Below, piece by piece: positions 50,534 to 64,000 of a stretch of DNA of 64,000 bases. Source of the stretch: Symbiodinium microadriaticum (lineage: Eukaryota > Sar > Dinophyceae > Suessiales > Symbiodiniaceae). The stretch lies in contig LSRX01000283.1 of NCBI GenBank assembly GCA_001939145.1, positions 476,546-540,545 on the forward strand. The letters are read 5' to 3'. The translations under genes were made by a program, and so were the position numbers. Below the pieces are notes generated by a model that did not search any database, was not told the DNA's origin, and was given only the letters and a program-made list of their open reading frames with translations. The stretch's first letter is position 1; every line of letters begins with the position of its first letter.

Positions 50534-50597
50534 ATCTAATCCCGCGCAGCCGGATGTCCTCGGCGAAATCACTACCCCGCCGAAGCTTCGTAGCGTC
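50534..50597 (-). CDS. weak candidate exon
   Basis: After CTGACCAG the minus strand reads DATKLRRGSDFAEDIRLRGI before the frame runs out. The strand agrees with the rest of the cluster. It would be the rightmost gene fragment before the gap. The downstream border is undefined. Confidence 0.35.
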
Positions 50598-50926
50598 CTG
50601 GTCAGGAGTCGCAGATCTCAGCAACAGTGTTGCCCTTAAGGTTTTAGGATCGTGTTTCTAGTACATCGTTGCAGCAAGAGCACAACAAGAAACTCTCTCT
50701 TAGTTTCAGGGGCGTGCGCACGCACGCGTGTGTGTGTGTGTGTGTAAGTTCACCCCTGGACACCCTTCTGCTGGTCGTGCATGGCCCCCGGCCTGAACCA
50801 AACGTGAGCGAGGATTGTCAGCCAAAGTGTCCCAAACACGCGACACCCAAGTCGCCATGTCATCTCCAAGTGTTGAGCCGCAAACTCAAAAACTCAACCC
50901 TGAACCCAAGCCACTAATTCTACTTA

Positions 50927-51072
50927 GTCTGGCGGCCTCCTCATCTGCAGCTTCTGGCGTGCCTTGCATCCAAGAGCAAACCCCAAGCAACGACAATGCA
51001 TTTTCCAGTGCGTCCACTCCGATATCTTCCGCATATCTTCTACTTGTGATGCTGATGCTCATTGCTTTGTAG
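50927..51072 (+). CDS. weak candidate terminal exon on the plus strand
   Basis: A frame reading SGVPCIQEQTPSNDNAFSS and then SSAYLLLVMLMLIAL to TAG at 51070-51072 would give a C-terminal hydrophobic tail. It would be the only plus-strand gene in the window, so I doubt it. Confidence 0.2.
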
Positions 51073-51131
51073 CCGGTCCTGTCATAGCTGTGGAAGAAAC
51101 TCGAGCTTGGGATTTCGGAACGTGTTTGGGG

Positions 51132-51500
51132 NNNNNNNNNNNNNNNNNNNNNNNNNNNNNNNNNNNNNNNNNNNNNNNNNNNNNNNNNNNNNNNNNNNNN
51201 NNNNNNNNNNNNNNNNNNNNNNNNNNNNNNNNNNNNNNNNNNNNNNNNNNNNNNNNNNNNNNNNNNNNNNNNNNNNNNNNNNNNNNNNNNNNNNNNNNNN
51301 NNNNNNNNNNNNNNNNNNNNNNNNNNNNNNNNNNNNNNNNNNNNNNNNNNNNNNNNNNNNNNNNNNNNNNNNNNNNNNNNNNNNNNNNNNNNNNNNNNNN
51401 NNNNNNNNNNNNNNNNNNNNNNNNNNNNNNNNNNNNNNNNNNNNNNNNNNNNNNNNNNNNNNNNNNNNNNNNNNNNNNNNNNNNNNNNNNNNNNNNNNNN
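51132..51500. other. assembly gap of 369 N
   Basis: Unknown bases. The gap directly precedes the AT satellite, separated by GTAGTAGTAG, which suggests that the assembler broke at the edge of the repeat. Confidence 1.
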
Positions 51501-51508
51501 GTAGTAGT

Positions 51509-64000
<12,492 letters not shown>

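Overview
The window is nuclear DNA of a peridinin-type dinoflagellate. Four things in the sequence say so: an exact 22-nt dinoflagellate spliced leader (DinoSL) at 36345-36366 on the minus strand; introns that begin with GC and GA as well as GT; a light-harvesting precursor with the tripartite leader used for three-membrane plastids; and TTTAGGG-type telomere-like repeats scattered through introns and spacers. The species cannot be named from this sequence.

Every gene I can support lies on the minus strand, as expected of a one-directional gene cluster. Coding sequence is short GC-rich exons in long, repeat-filled introns. Right to left along the cluster: a possible exon at 50.55 kb; a multi-pass membrane protein at 47.3-49.2 kb with a duplicated 3' region beside it; a HIRA-like WD40 histone chaperone gene from 44.4 kb to at least 24.55 kb, at least 13 exons colinear with the HIRA propeller; possible exons at 23.1 and 21.7 kb; an unidentified ORF at 20.2-20.8 kb with one in-frame TAG; an unidentified multi-exon gene at 16.6-18.8 kb; a chlorophyll a-c binding (LHC) gene at 10.8-15.1 kb encoding two LHC domains in one chain; and unidentified exons at 9.1, 7.3 and 6.65 kb.

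A non-LTR retrotransposon of about 8.5 kb (27.8-36.4 kb) lies inside a HIRA intron in the same orientation. It has ORF1 (coiled coil plus RRM-like region), ORF2 (endonuclease plus reverse transcriptase with key motifs intact), and downstream a 50-codon ORF, ORF3 (hydrophobic N-terminus, coiled coil) and ORF4, whose HxD...H...R pattern suggests a 2-oxoglutarate/Fe(II) dioxygenase. Its 5' end carries the spliced leader, and the SL plus 5'UTR is duplicated as a perfect 86-bp inverted repeat.

Other structure: at least three palindromic MITE-like families, many microsatellites, a 369-base assembly gap at 51132-51500, and from 51511 to the window end an array of 320 identical 39-bp units made only of A and T. 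No rRNA, tRNA, CRISPR or promoter element was recognised. Exon borders were worked out by eye from reading frame, phase and splice dinucleotides, and family names rest on recalled motifs, not searches.
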